Source: Ampullaceana balthica (taxonomy: Eukaryota > Mollusca > Gastropoda > Lymnaeidae). From it: a stretch of DNA of 64,000 nt. Positions 33,750-43,624 of this stretch are shown piece after piece; the first letter of the stretch is position 1, and every line of letters starts with the position of its first letter. The notes under the pieces were generated by a model. It was not told the origin of the DNA and ran no database searches. It saw nothing but the letters and a program-made list of their open reading frames with translations. Location: assembly GCA_944989445.1 (NCBI GenBank), contig CALYLW010001092.1:62001-126000 (forward strand), written 5' to 3'. Position numbers and translations under genes: made by a program.

Positions 33750-34420
33750 CAAAATTATCTTTTTAAGCTAATTATTGAAAAAAGTTAGTTTTGACACTCT
33801 TAACTTTAATGTGTTAAATAGCTGGGACAAAAGTGAAACCAGATCAATAAGAAGTACGTTACATCGTTTTAGCTGGTTAAGGATAATTTAAATTAGAATT
33901 TAAAAAATATAAAATAAAAAGATTTTAAAAAAAAATATGTGTTCAGTACATACGGGCTTATAACACTGTGACAAAGCTATAGATTTATTGTTTTTGAAAT
34001 ACATAAAACCGAGCAAAGCTGTTTCACTTAATTGGGTAAAACTAAATGTGTGTGGAAAGGCGTGGCAAACTATATTATTTGATGTAGAAAGTGATTTGTG
34101 GTCCAAACAATGGAATATATGTGTTAGGAATGAGATTATGTTATTTAAATTTTCTGCTTTACGCGTTAATGGAAAGACGGATAACTTATCTTTCAAATTC
34201 TTCGCTTCTTAAATCTATTTCATAAACTGTGTTAAAGATGTTAAAATTGATTACTGTATTTATGTTGCTTCAATATTACGTGCGATTGTTTAGGAGCGAT
34301 TACTTTCATAAATTGTAACAAAGGAAAAGATGGATTAAAAAAAACTCGCCGGGGCTTCTTAAGAAAATGGATTATGGATAAGTATAATATGCACTGATTA
34401 ACAGTGAGGCTAATGGGTGG
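33750..34420. other. No gene recognised
   Basis: Opposite-strand frames of 98 and 74 residues overlap at 33900-34212. Neither has a recognisable motif and the region is A+T-rich. The plus frame could be an old exon or element fragment, but nothing supports that. Confidence 0.4.
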
Positions 34421-35050
34421 AACATTTATAAGTATATAGAAGGACACATTTATAAGTATATAGAGGGGCACATTTATAAGTATATAAGGGGACACATTTA
34501 TAAGTATATAGAGGGGCACATTTATAAGTATATAGAGGGTCACATTTATAAGTATATAGAGGGGCACATTTATAAGTATATAGAGGGGCTCATTTATAAG
34601 ATTATAGAGCGGCACATTTATAAGTATATGGAGGGGCACATTTATAAGTATATAGAGGGGCACATTTATAAGTATATAGAGCGGTACATTTATAAGCAAA
34701 TAGAGCGGCACATTTATAAGTATATAGAGCGGCACATTTATAAGTATATAGAGCGGCACATTTATAAGTATATAGAAGGGCACATTTGTACGCATATAGA
34801 GGGGCACATTTGTAAGTACATAGAGGTGCACATTTGTAAGTACATAGAGGTGCACATTTGTAAGTACATAGAGGGGCACATTTATAAGTATATGGAGGGG
34901 CACATTTGTAGGTATATGGAGGGGCACATTTGTAGGTATATAGAGGGGCACAAATTGTTAAGTACATAGAGGGGCACATTTGTAAGTATATAGAGGGGCA
35001 CATTTATAAATATATAGAGAGGCACATTCATAATTATATAGAGGGGCACC
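34421..35050. repeat. 24-bp minisatellite, about 26 copies
   Basis: The unit contains GGGGCACATTTATAAGTATA plus TAGA. Since 24 is a multiple of three, frames stay open on both strands (113 residues plus, 236 and 133 residues minus), with periodic YIEGHIYK-like or NVPLYIL-like octapeptides. A block of five or six units with TTTGTA in place of TTTATA lies at 34780-34960. These frames are treated as artefacts. Confidence 0.96.
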
Positions 35051-35089
35051 ATTGTGACTCTTTGTAGGTTACTTTTTATTGGTAAGGGC

Positions 35090-35180
35090 AGGCGTTAATA
35101 ATAGTGCACAAACTTTTGGTGGCATTAACTCTAGCTCAGCCACCAAACTTTTGGTGGCACTAACTCTAGCTCAGCCACTG
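35090..35180. repeat. Two-copy repeat, about 42 bp
   Basis: AAACTTTTGGTGGCA then TTAACTCTAGCTCAGCCAC occurs twice in tandem. Confidence 0.85.
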
Positions 35181-35433
35181 TTAATATGTTTTTGCTAAAA
35201 ATTAAATTTTAAGTCCAATCTTTGTGAGACTACTATTGGAATCATATTAAAAGTGTCTTAAGGGAAGACAAATAATCAAACTTAAATCTTAATATAAGAT
35301 TTGGTATAATCTACTTTGCGAGTCAAACTGAGAAAATGTTGTTGTTTTTTTTTAAATTTAAATTTTAACCGGGCATTTGAATAAAATTAAATTTATATAT
35401 AGAAAAATATACTAGCAACTGCATTCGATTTCT

Positions 35434-35641
35434 GATAGAACAAGGCAAGGCCTGAAATGGAATCCACAGGGTAAGTAAAAAAGTGGCCGTCTAAGAAACA
35501 CTTGGCGCTGAGAATTGGAGGCAGAGATCAAGTGAATTGGCCATGAGTTGAAGATCCTGGAGAAGCTGTCCCAGGATAGAGATGTCTGGAGGTTTCTTGT
35601 AGGTGGCCTATGCCCTAGGAGGAATGACAGACGCCGACGAT
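35434..35641 (+). pseudogene. RTE-like LINE, C-terminal tail, with three stops
   Basis: One plus-strand frame reads TRQGLKWNPQGK, stop, KSGRLRNTWR, stop, ELEAEIK, stop, IGHELKILEKLSQDRDVWRF and LVGGLCPRRND. The WNPQGK-K-GR-RNTWRR, ELEAEIK and QDRDxWR signatures are those of the tail after the reverse transcriptase in RTE-like LINEs. Three in-frame stops and no remaining polymerase show an old, truncated copy. Helitron-like sequence follows directly at about 35690. Confidence 0.82.
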
Positions 35642-35689
35642 GATCCGTGGATGCTCCTCATGGACGAGAAGGCTCTACAACAAAATCTG

Positions 35690-36515
35690 TGAAAATGGAT
35701 AGATCTTGACCACACAACTTGATACACATGTTAAATATGATAGGTATCAAACTCCTAATGATCTTTTTATGACGTTTATCCTCTTTTGATTATACATGGT
35801 ATTGAGAAAGAATGATAAATGATTATACATGGTCTTGAGAAAGAATGATAAATGATTATACATGGTATTGAGAAAGAATGATAAATGCATTAAATTATTA
35901 TACAGATAGATATTAACAGCTGTTTTGAGCTTTACATATTGTACCGATGTGCCCCGGGAGCCTTTATTTTATATATATATACACTTTATAAATATTATTA
36001 TATACATAAGATCGCCTTAAAACTTGGGAAAGTTGTTGAGTTTGGCTCCAGAAAAAGTTTTTGGCATAAAAAAATGTTTACCTAAAAGGAGGCCGTAGGA
36101 CAAAAATGTCGTTTTTCCTTGTTTATGTTATGAATGGATATTGACCAAAACTTTTACGTAAAATTTCATTGCCTATATTAAAATATTTTAGTGCATTTAG
36201 TTCCTATTGTCAACTACATTGGGGCCAAGAGTGACCAACATTAGGTGGTTTTATTAAGCCTTTAAGAATTTATGTCCCATTCGATTTCATAAGATCTTGA
36301 ATAAAATATACCTATATCCATCATAATCCAGATTGAAATCTACATCATTTATAACTTACATCTAGCACCTTTTGGGCCATAGTGGCCTCTTAATGTCGTT
36401 GTTTTTTTTCTTTTGTAAGCTTTTAAAATATTATTTTATTTATCCGTTTGCTATGAAACTTTGACACTTTTTTGCACACTTCTGCTAAGGTTTCTGGCTC
36501 AATTTTTAAAAAAAC
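35690..36515 (+). mobile_element. Fragment of a Helitron-like element
   Basis: Diverged units resemble the interior and 3' part of element A. Recognisable pieces are TGGATAGATCTTGACCA, CATCATAATCCAGATTGAAAT, and TTTTTTGCACACTTCTGC followed by AAGGTTTCTGGC. Neither the TC start nor the CTAG end is present. A local 33-bp triplication containing GATTATACATGGT occurs at 35795-35885. Confidence 0.65.
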
Positions 36516-36522
36516 AACTAAC

Positions 36523-36976
36523 CCCGTAAAAACAAAGTTTTTGACTATAAATCCCTTATATATAAGACATAACTAAAATTATTGATTATGTTCAAACGCG
36601 ACAAACATTTACAGACTGACACCGAGTGATATCATCTGGCTTTAAAACCGGGGGAAGGGGCGGGAGGGGGTGTGGACATGGACGGGTGGCGTCAACGCGT
36701 GAAATCAAATGGCACGTGAAAGAAAAACAATAACAAACCGTGAATTTGAATTACATATGTTATATAGAGATAAGCTAGAAATGCATTTGTTTAATTACCG
36801 TACGTTTGATAGATCTGAAATTTTGAGACGATATAGTGTTAGATGACACGAGTCTATGTGCCAAATTGCAGCTTGATGGCAACACGGAAAGTGGGTCATT
36901 TCCGACTTTTGTTTTTCTGCCCGACGTACGAAGCATGACATACAAGATTTCGAAGTTAATTAATATAAGGGATTTA
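36523..36976 (+). mobile_element. Unclassified CCGTAAAAAC element, complete-looking copy
   Basis: It runs from CCCGTAAAAACAAAGTTTTT, followed by GACTATAAATCCC, to AATATAAGGGATTTAA. It shares the GATAGATCTGAAATTTTGA and GGAAAGTGGGTCATTT segments with its relatives. Overlapping 84- and 62-residue frames at 36775-37029 lie inside and have no motif. Confidence 0.65.
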
Positions 36977-37029
36977 AGAAAGTACCACTCATTGGTTTCT
37001 TTGAATGTATTGCTTTTACTGTGATTCAT

Positions 37030-38075
37030 TAATGTAAATTTAACAGCCGGATTAAGAGAATGCTGAACAAAGTTTATTTTCGCTATGTTGTTTTAATTGG
37101 AAAAAGTGAATATTGAGAGTAGAAGAATCATACAGTTTTCATTGACATTGTATCCCTAGTTAAAGGGATCGAGATCAAGTGGCATGACACTTAGATAAGA
37201 TAGATTATATCTCATGCTTAAAAAAGTGAGTCAATTTGCGATATCAGAATTAGACAATTTTACAACATAAAGTAAATATACTAATTTTATTGTTTTTGAA
37301 ATTTAAAATAAACTCCTATAAATAACTACCATTGTAATATATATATATAACATTTTTTAACACTTCTAATTTTAAAAAAAATGTAACACAAGTTTTTAAC
37401 ACTTAGTGTCATATAAGTCTTAGTGGTAAATATATTTTTATTAAACCTTAAAACAATTTTATGAAATCCTAAAAATTTTGCCAACTTAGTTGACTAAAAG
37501 TAAGATTAAGTAATTCGGTACCGGTGCTGTGTAGTGCGGCGCTGACAGGAAATTGACTTTTATTGCACGTCCAATAAGATAACAAAAATAGTATGTTACA
37601 AAAATATATATTCCTCTTTTTCACATACTCAAAAAGTTGCCTGTTCCATCCATACAGTTCAAATATATTTGTATTTTAAAAGTAAGTTTTTATAATCAAA
37701 TCACCTAAACCCCCTTTCCTTCCACAATTTTATAAAGCATAATGACACATTGAAATCCACGTGGTTAGCGAAGTATAATATTATATATACAATGGATTAA
37801 TCATAACTTGTAACATTAATTTTTTATTTCTATGTAGTATTTATTTTTATAATGATTAATATATTATTTAACAGAACAAATAACTGAATGTAAAAACAAA
37901 TGCTTAGCTAAGAGCATAAATGAGAAAGGTTTAGTTCATAATTTAAGACAGACCTTTTGGATGATTTAATAGTAGGTGTGTTGGTGTACCATGACTTATT
38001 TTATGTATCAGTCAGATTATGACGGGAGAGTGGTGTTAAATGATTTTAAAGACAGAGTATTACTGGAGAGCGGTG
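37030..38075 (-). repeat. Third copy of the outer palindrome segment
   Basis: It is a direct repeat of 32690-33749. In order it shows the GCCGGATTAAGA word, TTTTAATTGGA, the module, TTATTGCACGTCC, GTGTGTTGG/GTGTGTTGGTGTACC and finally TATGACGGGAGAGTGGTGT. More diverged than the two arms appear from each other. Confidence 0.85.
37140..37560 (-). repeat. 340-bp palindromic module, third-copy (-)
   Basis: TCCCTAGTTAAAGGGATCGA precedes AAGTGGCATGACACTT (37177). GTACCGGTGC (37518) is followed by GTGTAGTGCGGCGCTGACAG. Spacing is 341 bp. Confidence 0.9.
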
Positions 38076-38470
38076 TGAAATGATTTTTAGCTTAATAAGC
38101 TTTTCATTTAGTTTTATAATTAGGCGAAGTGTTAGGACCATGGTAGGCAAACTTTATCAACATTTTGAACAATCCCGTCAGTCAATAGTTTAAAACGAAA
38201 ATGTTTGTGTAGCCGTCGGAAAATTTATTAATTAACGGCTGCTATTTTTTTTACTTTTTTTTTACTTTTTGACTTCAAATAATTAGTAAGTGATGGGTCG
38301 ATTAATCTATAACAAAATAATTTAATCGTTTAAAAAAATTAACTATTAATCGAGAAATTTATCGTTTATCGCAGCCCTAAAACTAACATTTCATGAATTT
38401 TTTAATTATCAATTACGATTTTCACATTAATTTTTCTTTTTTCTCAGTTTTGTTAACACAAACTCAAGAT
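38076..38470. other. No gene; MITE fragment
   Basis: Around 38290-38390 GTCGATTAATCTATAAC and TTTATCGCAGCCCTA resemble one end of the MITE at 41646-41987. No partner end was found. Confidence 0.5.
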
Positions 38471-38475
38471 AAATA

Positions 38476-38610
38476 CATCAGCACCGGTGCTTAGTAGTGC
38501 GCCATTTACGGAAAACACAATATCAATGAACGTCAAAATTGATAAAATTAATTTGTAAACATAACGTGTTCTCTCCATAATATACCCATTTCTCTATTTT
38601 TATTGTTAAA
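38476..38610 (-). repeat. Half module (-) interrupted by a LINE
   Basis: GCACCGGTGCTTAGTAGTGC (38481) is followed by AACACAATATCAATGAACG and AACGTGTTCTCTCCATAATA. The same order occurs at 45858-45985, where the sequence then runs straight into GATATTTTATTGCATGTG. Here that word is displaced to about 39990. Confidence 0.8.
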
Positions 38611-38617
38611 CTAGTGT

Positions 38618-39690
38618 ATTAGTTATTTCCTCTTGGGCCGAAGACGTGGATTTCCATTTACGACGATACGTCGCCAATTTATTAGGTCTTGATTATTTCT
38701 TAGACCCATGGTTGAGCTTTCTCTTTTCATTGTTCTACGTAACGTTTCCTTTGGTCTTCCTTGTTTTATTTTGCCTTTTGTTGTCCATATGAAGGCCTGA
38801 CGGGGGAGTCTTCTCTCGTCCATTCGAAGAACATGACCGATATAATTCCAACGCCTTCTCCTTATAAAGGTTGACACATATTCTTGGTTAATTTCTTCTC
38901 TTATTGTTTCATTTGATTTAAAATCAATCCATTTTATATTCAAAATCTTTCGGAGGCATTTTTTTTTCGAAGGCAACTAATTTCTTTTCTATAGCTTGAG
39001 TGGATTTCCAGCTTTCGCATCCATATGTTAGTATAGGGATTACGCAAGCGTTGAATAGCCTAAGTTTTATATGTTTGCTAAGTGTCTTTGATCTCCAAAT
39101 ATTTGTAAGTTTGTTAAAAGCACTGATGTTGCATCTCCATCGTATGACATTTTGCTTCCTAAGTAAGTGAAGTTTGTTACTTACTCTATGGTTTGGTCAT
39201 TAAGTATAATATCATTGGTTTGGTTGGTGAGGTCCATGGTTTTTTTTTGGTTGCGTTGATTTGAAGTCCAATTTGATTCGAAAAGTGCTGAAAACGATCC
39301 GAATTTCCTTGGGTGTTCACATGCGTTGAGCTTACAAGAGCCAGGTCATCTGCAAAGTTAAGGTCTTCCAATGTATTGTTTTCGATCCATTTGATGCCTA
39401 ATCCGGCATCTATGCATTTTCGCATAACCAAATCAATTGCTATTCCAAATAACAATGGTGACATGACACATCCTTGCGTCACACCTGTTTCGACTGGGAA
39501 CCAGTCAGAATTTCCGGCTTCAGTTTTCACACAGCAAAGTGAATCTGCATAAAAAGCTTTTATAATGTTCACGTATTTAGTTGGGAAACCATAGATATTA
39601 AGAAGTTTCCAGAGCGTAGGTCGGTGGAGGCTGTCGAACGCTATCTGGAAATCAACAAAATTTATAATGAGCTGGTATTAAAATTCAAAA
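38618..39690 (-). pseudogene. RTE-like LINE: end of reverse transcriptase and C-terminal tail
   Basis: Read on the minus strand from 39690, the product shows FVDFQIAFDSLHRPTLWKLL (motif A region, with an F-D-x-AFDS core), then TGVTQGCVMSPLLFGIAIDL (motif B). LEDLNFADDLALVSS (motif C, FADD) and IGLQINATKK follow. After a frameshift near 39000-39180 comes a tail, KKCLRKILNIKWIDFKSN, RRRRWNYIGHVLRMDERRLPR and KIKQGRPKETLRRTMKRE, typical of RTE-like LINEs. The endonuclease is missing. The copy sits inside a module-family repeat, as comparison with 45858-46025 shows. Confidence 0.9.
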
Positions 39691-39714
39691 GATTCTTCTA
39701 GTGTATTACCCGTC

Positions 39715-39990
39715 TCTACTGACGGAAGTTTTCAAAATAAATACATTTTCAGCTGAAATCTATTTATTTTGAAAAAAAAATACACATCAGAATAAAAAAA
39801 ATAATGTAATACAGAACTAATATCAATTTTTTAATTTTTTTAAAATAATTTATTTTCATATTTCCTCATTTTATGTGGAACGTTCGAAACGATTTATTTT
39901 TGGTGCAGTAATTTGGTGCGTTACTTTCTAAAATTAGTGGCGCCACGGACAGACAGACGTGACATACATTGCTAATTATGTATGTTGATA
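39715..39990 (-). repeat. Inverted relative of 25830-26010
   Basis: It contains GACGGAAGTTTTCAAAATAA, GGAACGTTCGAAAC and TGGTGCAGTAATTTGGTGCG in the inverted order of the 25.8-kb copy. No gene. Confidence 0.65.
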
Positions 39991-40019
39991 ATATTTTATT
40001 GCATGTGTTTATGTGTATA

Positions 40020-41580
40020 TAGTGGGGCTGGTAACGATTAATTTAAATTTAATCGTTAATTTTCTGTTAGTCCTAATCTACATTCTGTCAGTCCAATTAA
40101 AGCCAAAAATTAAAATGTATGACGTCATATTAAACTGAACGTTTCAAGGGAAATAACAAACACAAGTAGATTGTTATTCACATTTTTTGTTTTATTGAGT
40201 TATTTTCCCTGTCTAATATGTTTGTACTGAAGGTGGGTTCCGTGACAAACGTGAACAGACAATTCCTGAATGAAACAAATGTGCAAACGACAAACGCGAA
40301 CACCGACAGTTGCGCACACCGACAAATGTGGACACCGACAATCGCGCACAGTGATAAATGCGAATGGCTATATTACAGCACAGCGACAAATGCGCAAATT
40401 GAAAGTTATAAAACTTACGTATATTTTATTTAATTTACAATAGATTTAAATCTAATAATCTAGTTCGATAAAAGACAATGGTGTATGGCAATGCTCAACA
40501 GATGCAGCAGATTGCCAGGTTCTAGCCAAGGCCTTAAGAGATTAGTCTCAGGCCTACAGAGTATGTGTTTAGTTTAGTTCGATAAAAGATAATTATAAGC
40601 ATAGTAGGAGATAATAATTAACTGATGATTATGTCTGAGACAACAAAGATGATGTATTTACATTTAAAAAAGAATTAAAGAAAAATAATAGATCGCAAGA
40701 TTTTATTAAAAAATCCAATCTACGTTCTCTCAGTCCTAATCTACATTCTCTCAGTCCTAATCTACATTCTGTCAGTCCTAATCTACATTCTGTCAGTCCT
40801 AATCTACATTCTCTTAGTCCTAATCTACATTCTGTCAGTCCTAATCTACATTCTGTCAGTCCTAATCTACATTCTGTCAGTCCTAATCTACTTTCTGTCA
40901 GTCCTAATCTACATTATGTCAGTCCTAATCTACATTCTGTCAGTCCTAATCTACATTCTGTCAGTCCTAATCTACATTCTGTCAGTCCTAATCTACATTC
41001 TGTCAGTCCTAATCTACATTCTGTCAGTCCTAATCTACATTCTGTGAGTCCTAATCTACATTCTGTCAGTCCTAATCTACATTCTGTGAGTCCTAATCTA
41101 CATTCTGTCAGTCCTAATCTACATTCTGTCAGTCCTAATCTACATTCTGTCAGTCCTAATCTACATTATGTCAGTCCTAATCTACATTCTGTCAGTCCTA
41201 ATCTACATTCTGTTAGTCCTAATCTACATTCTGTCAGTCCTAATCTCATATTTTGTACCACCAAACAAACTGAGTAAAGTGTTCAAACCAGATATTTATT
41301 GTGGCACCAAACAAACGTTAAACCACTAAGTGTATTGGACTCGGATAACAACTCTCTAGTCTAAATTATAAATCTATTTGAATGCTTGTCTTTCTTGCTA
41401 ATTTTTGTCTCAATAAATAATAATAATACATGGGAAAAGTATGTTTGTAACAAAAATTATAAATTATTAAAAGTTTGGAAAAAAATAAAATAAAAATTTT
41501 CTTAAATTTTAATCCCTTAAAATAGTTAACGATTGATCTATTAATTAATTGTTAATTTCCGAAATCTAGTGTTAAGTTTT
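40020..41580. mobile_element. Possible MITE enclosing the 21-bp array
   Basis: GGGGCTGGTAACGATTAATTT at 40023 and AATTGTTAATTTCCGAAATC at about 41556 resemble the inverted ends of the MITE at 41646-41987. In between lie one isolated 21-bp unit (about 40066-40096), unassigned DNA with a 71-residue frame of no known type, and the long 21-bp array. The call is tentative. Confidence 0.4.
40717..41246. repeat. 21-bp minisatellite, about 25 copies
   Basis: The unit contains AATCTACATTCTGTCAGTCC. Variants TCTCTCAG, TCTTAG and ATTATGTC occur, and older-looking units are at the left edge. A 77-residue SPNLHSV heptapeptide frame reflects the multiple-of-three unit. A solitary unit sits 620 bp upstream. 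Confidence 0.97.
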
Positions 41581-41645
41581 TTTTAAATTTATTTTTTAGG
41601 TCAGACTAGAGAGGTTAAGTTTACAATTAACGGTAATAATATTAT

Positions 41646-41987
41646 TAGGGCTGTGGAAATTAACGATTAATTAATGTAGAACTATTTCTTCATACTTGTT
41701 GCTCTTCAATTTTAGAAACATGATTTCTTACGCAAACCAAACGAGCGAATATACACTACCTAGATTATAATAATACGCGGGAGAAGTTTGTAAGTTCACA
41801 AAAATTATAAATTATTGTTCATTATTAATACTTACTTATTTTTAATAAATTGAAGAAAACAAATTTGTGTAAATATGTTCTTAAATTTTAATCGAATTTT
41901 TATCGATTAAATTATTTTAATCGATATTTAATCGCAAAAATTTTTAACGATTAATCGAGAAATTAATAGTTAATTTCCGCAGCCCTA
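41646..41987. mobile_element. 342-bp MITE with TAGGGCTGTGGAAATTAAC ends
   Basis: The left end TAGGGCTGTGGAAATTAAC is matched in reverse by GTTAATTTCCGCAGCCCTA. Subterminal ATCGATTAA and CGATTAATCGAG words are repeated. The flanks are A+T-rich and no TSD can be assigned. Related ends occur at 38380, 40023 and 41556. Confidence 0.82.
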
Positions 41988-42373
41988 ATATATACAATGA
42001 AAAAAATAAGATTATAAAGTCGCATTCATTTTAAATTATGGACATTATGAAGTGTATATGTTTGCTTTAAAATATTAGCTTATCTAATTGTTTGTAATAT
42101 GCAGTGCATTCTTTCCCTCATAACTTTATCTATTGAACGTAACACAACTTATAGTTATAGAAAAATGAAAGATTTACATATTTTAACAGTAGACAATGTT
42201 TAAATTGTATTTTTTAATAAACTTTTAATATATTTCTTTGACACATTTTTGTTTTATAATTCAGGAAAATGTCAATTTTATACAACATATTTACAATAAA
42301 TTGTTTACCTGCCTGAAAGCATCATGTAAAATATTATTTTAAAAAATAAGGAGATACACATTTATCTATGGGA

Positions 42374-42405
42374 GGCGTTATACGGAGATATCTCCGAATA
42401 ACGCC
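42374..42405. repeat. 32-bp near-perfect palindrome with a tandem echo
   Basis: GGCGTTATACGGAGAT is followed by ATCTCCGAATAACGCC, so the two 16-mers are inverse except at one position. Two partial copies containing TTATACGGAGA follow within 50 bp, to about 42455. Confidence 0.85.
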
Positions 42406-42599
42406 AGGCATTATACGGAGATTTCTCCCAATAACTCCCGGCGTTATACGGAGAATTCTTTTTTAAAAAACAAACAAAATTTCCGTTCTAATTTATTATA
42501 TATGTACCTATCATAGCTTAAAATTTATTTCAAAAAGATTTATGATTTTAAAATTAACTTTTTAAAAGCAAAGAGAAAAAAATATTATATTCAGCTTTA

Positions 42600-42796
42600 T
42601 TCACAACCAATGTTGTAGAAAATTTATTGAATATTGCTTTTAGTATTGGTTAAAAATCAATACCAATATCAAAAATAATTATTGGCAATACCACTACCAA
42701 TATCAAATTTCAAGAAGTATTGAAATATCGTCCCAATACTTAAAAAAGTATTGGCAATACTACCAATACCAATACAATATTGCAATATTAACAACC
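42600..42796. repeat. TATTGGTATTG-type low-complexity repeat
   Basis: Many short words such as CCAATACT, ATTGGCAATAC and CAATATTGC recur. A 72-residue minus frame covers this and part of the next fragment and is not credible. Confidence 0.6.
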
Positions 42797-43190
42797 CTGC
42801 AGGGCACTTATTTCCTAATGTCCATTTCTTCGGGGCTGGGGGCCCAAAATGTCTTTTTTCATAAACGTTTAAAATTTTATTCCTCATTCAAGTATTAAAG
42901 ATCTAGTTAAATATAAGAGAAATATATCCGCTATAAAATTGATTGAAATAAACTGGTGTTTTTAACTTGACATCTTGCACTAAATGGGCCCTGGGGCCCT
43001 TAATGTCATTTTTTTGCTTATATGAGCTATATAAAAATTAGTTTATGTAATAGCTACTGAGTAAATGAATAGATATTAACCAATTTTTGTATATACAAAC
43101 TTTACAGCCAATATTAAAATAAAAAAGGGCATTGAACGTCTAATATTCAATTGTTCAGAGCTGGGGGCCCCAAATGTCTTTTTTGGTATA
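42797..43190 (+). mobile_element. Helitron-like fragment
   Basis: One unit and a bit of the element A interior: TCCATTTCTTCGGGGCTGGG, ATGTCTTTTTTCATAAACG, TGGGCCCTGGGGCCCTTAAT, then TTATATGAGCTATATAAAAA. No element ends are present. Confidence 0.75.
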
Positions 43191-43202
43191 CTCTAAGACA
43201 GT

Positions 43203-43325
43203 GGTTCCCAAAGTGGTCCCTACGGACCCCAGGGGTCCGCGGAACCGTTCAGGGGGTCCGTGGAAAATCAAAATTGATTTGGGGGTCCCTGAGCAACGTC
43301 AGGGGGTCCACGGAAGGTTTAGTTT
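43203..43325. repeat. CAGTGGTTCCCAAAGTGG-type hAT-like fragment
   Basis: It starts with CAGTGGTTCCCAAAGTGGTC followed by several GGGGGTCC words, a layout seen at hAT MITE ends. The opposite end was not found. Two 60-70 residue frames here are shadows. Confidence 0.5.
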
Positions 43326-43624
43326 TAAAATAATAAAATTATGTTTTATTTTTATTTATTACGGAAATAAAACTAAAGAACAATGAATACTGTAGAAGTG
43401 ATTTTTAGGTCCTGAGTAAAATAAATTGGTTTGACCTAGAAACAAAAGTATAACTACAATATTTCCACAGCTGTAACCAATCAAACTGATTGGTTAATTG
43501 AATGGTATGTCAAGTTTGACGCGTGAGAAGGGCGGAGAACCTATAGTTAGGTCATAAAACTACCATCTTTTAACGGAAACGACAATGATTGCAGGGTTGG
43601 GTAAATAATTTTGACGTGTCGGTA

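Noticed and set aside
33900..34212. Host exon on either strand
   Set aside because: No recognisable motif, no splice-site or codon evidence, and mutually overlapping frames.
34241..35003. Minus-strand 236- and 133-residue proteins
   Set aside because: They follow the 24-bp array period, and the two frames overlap each other and a plus-strand frame.
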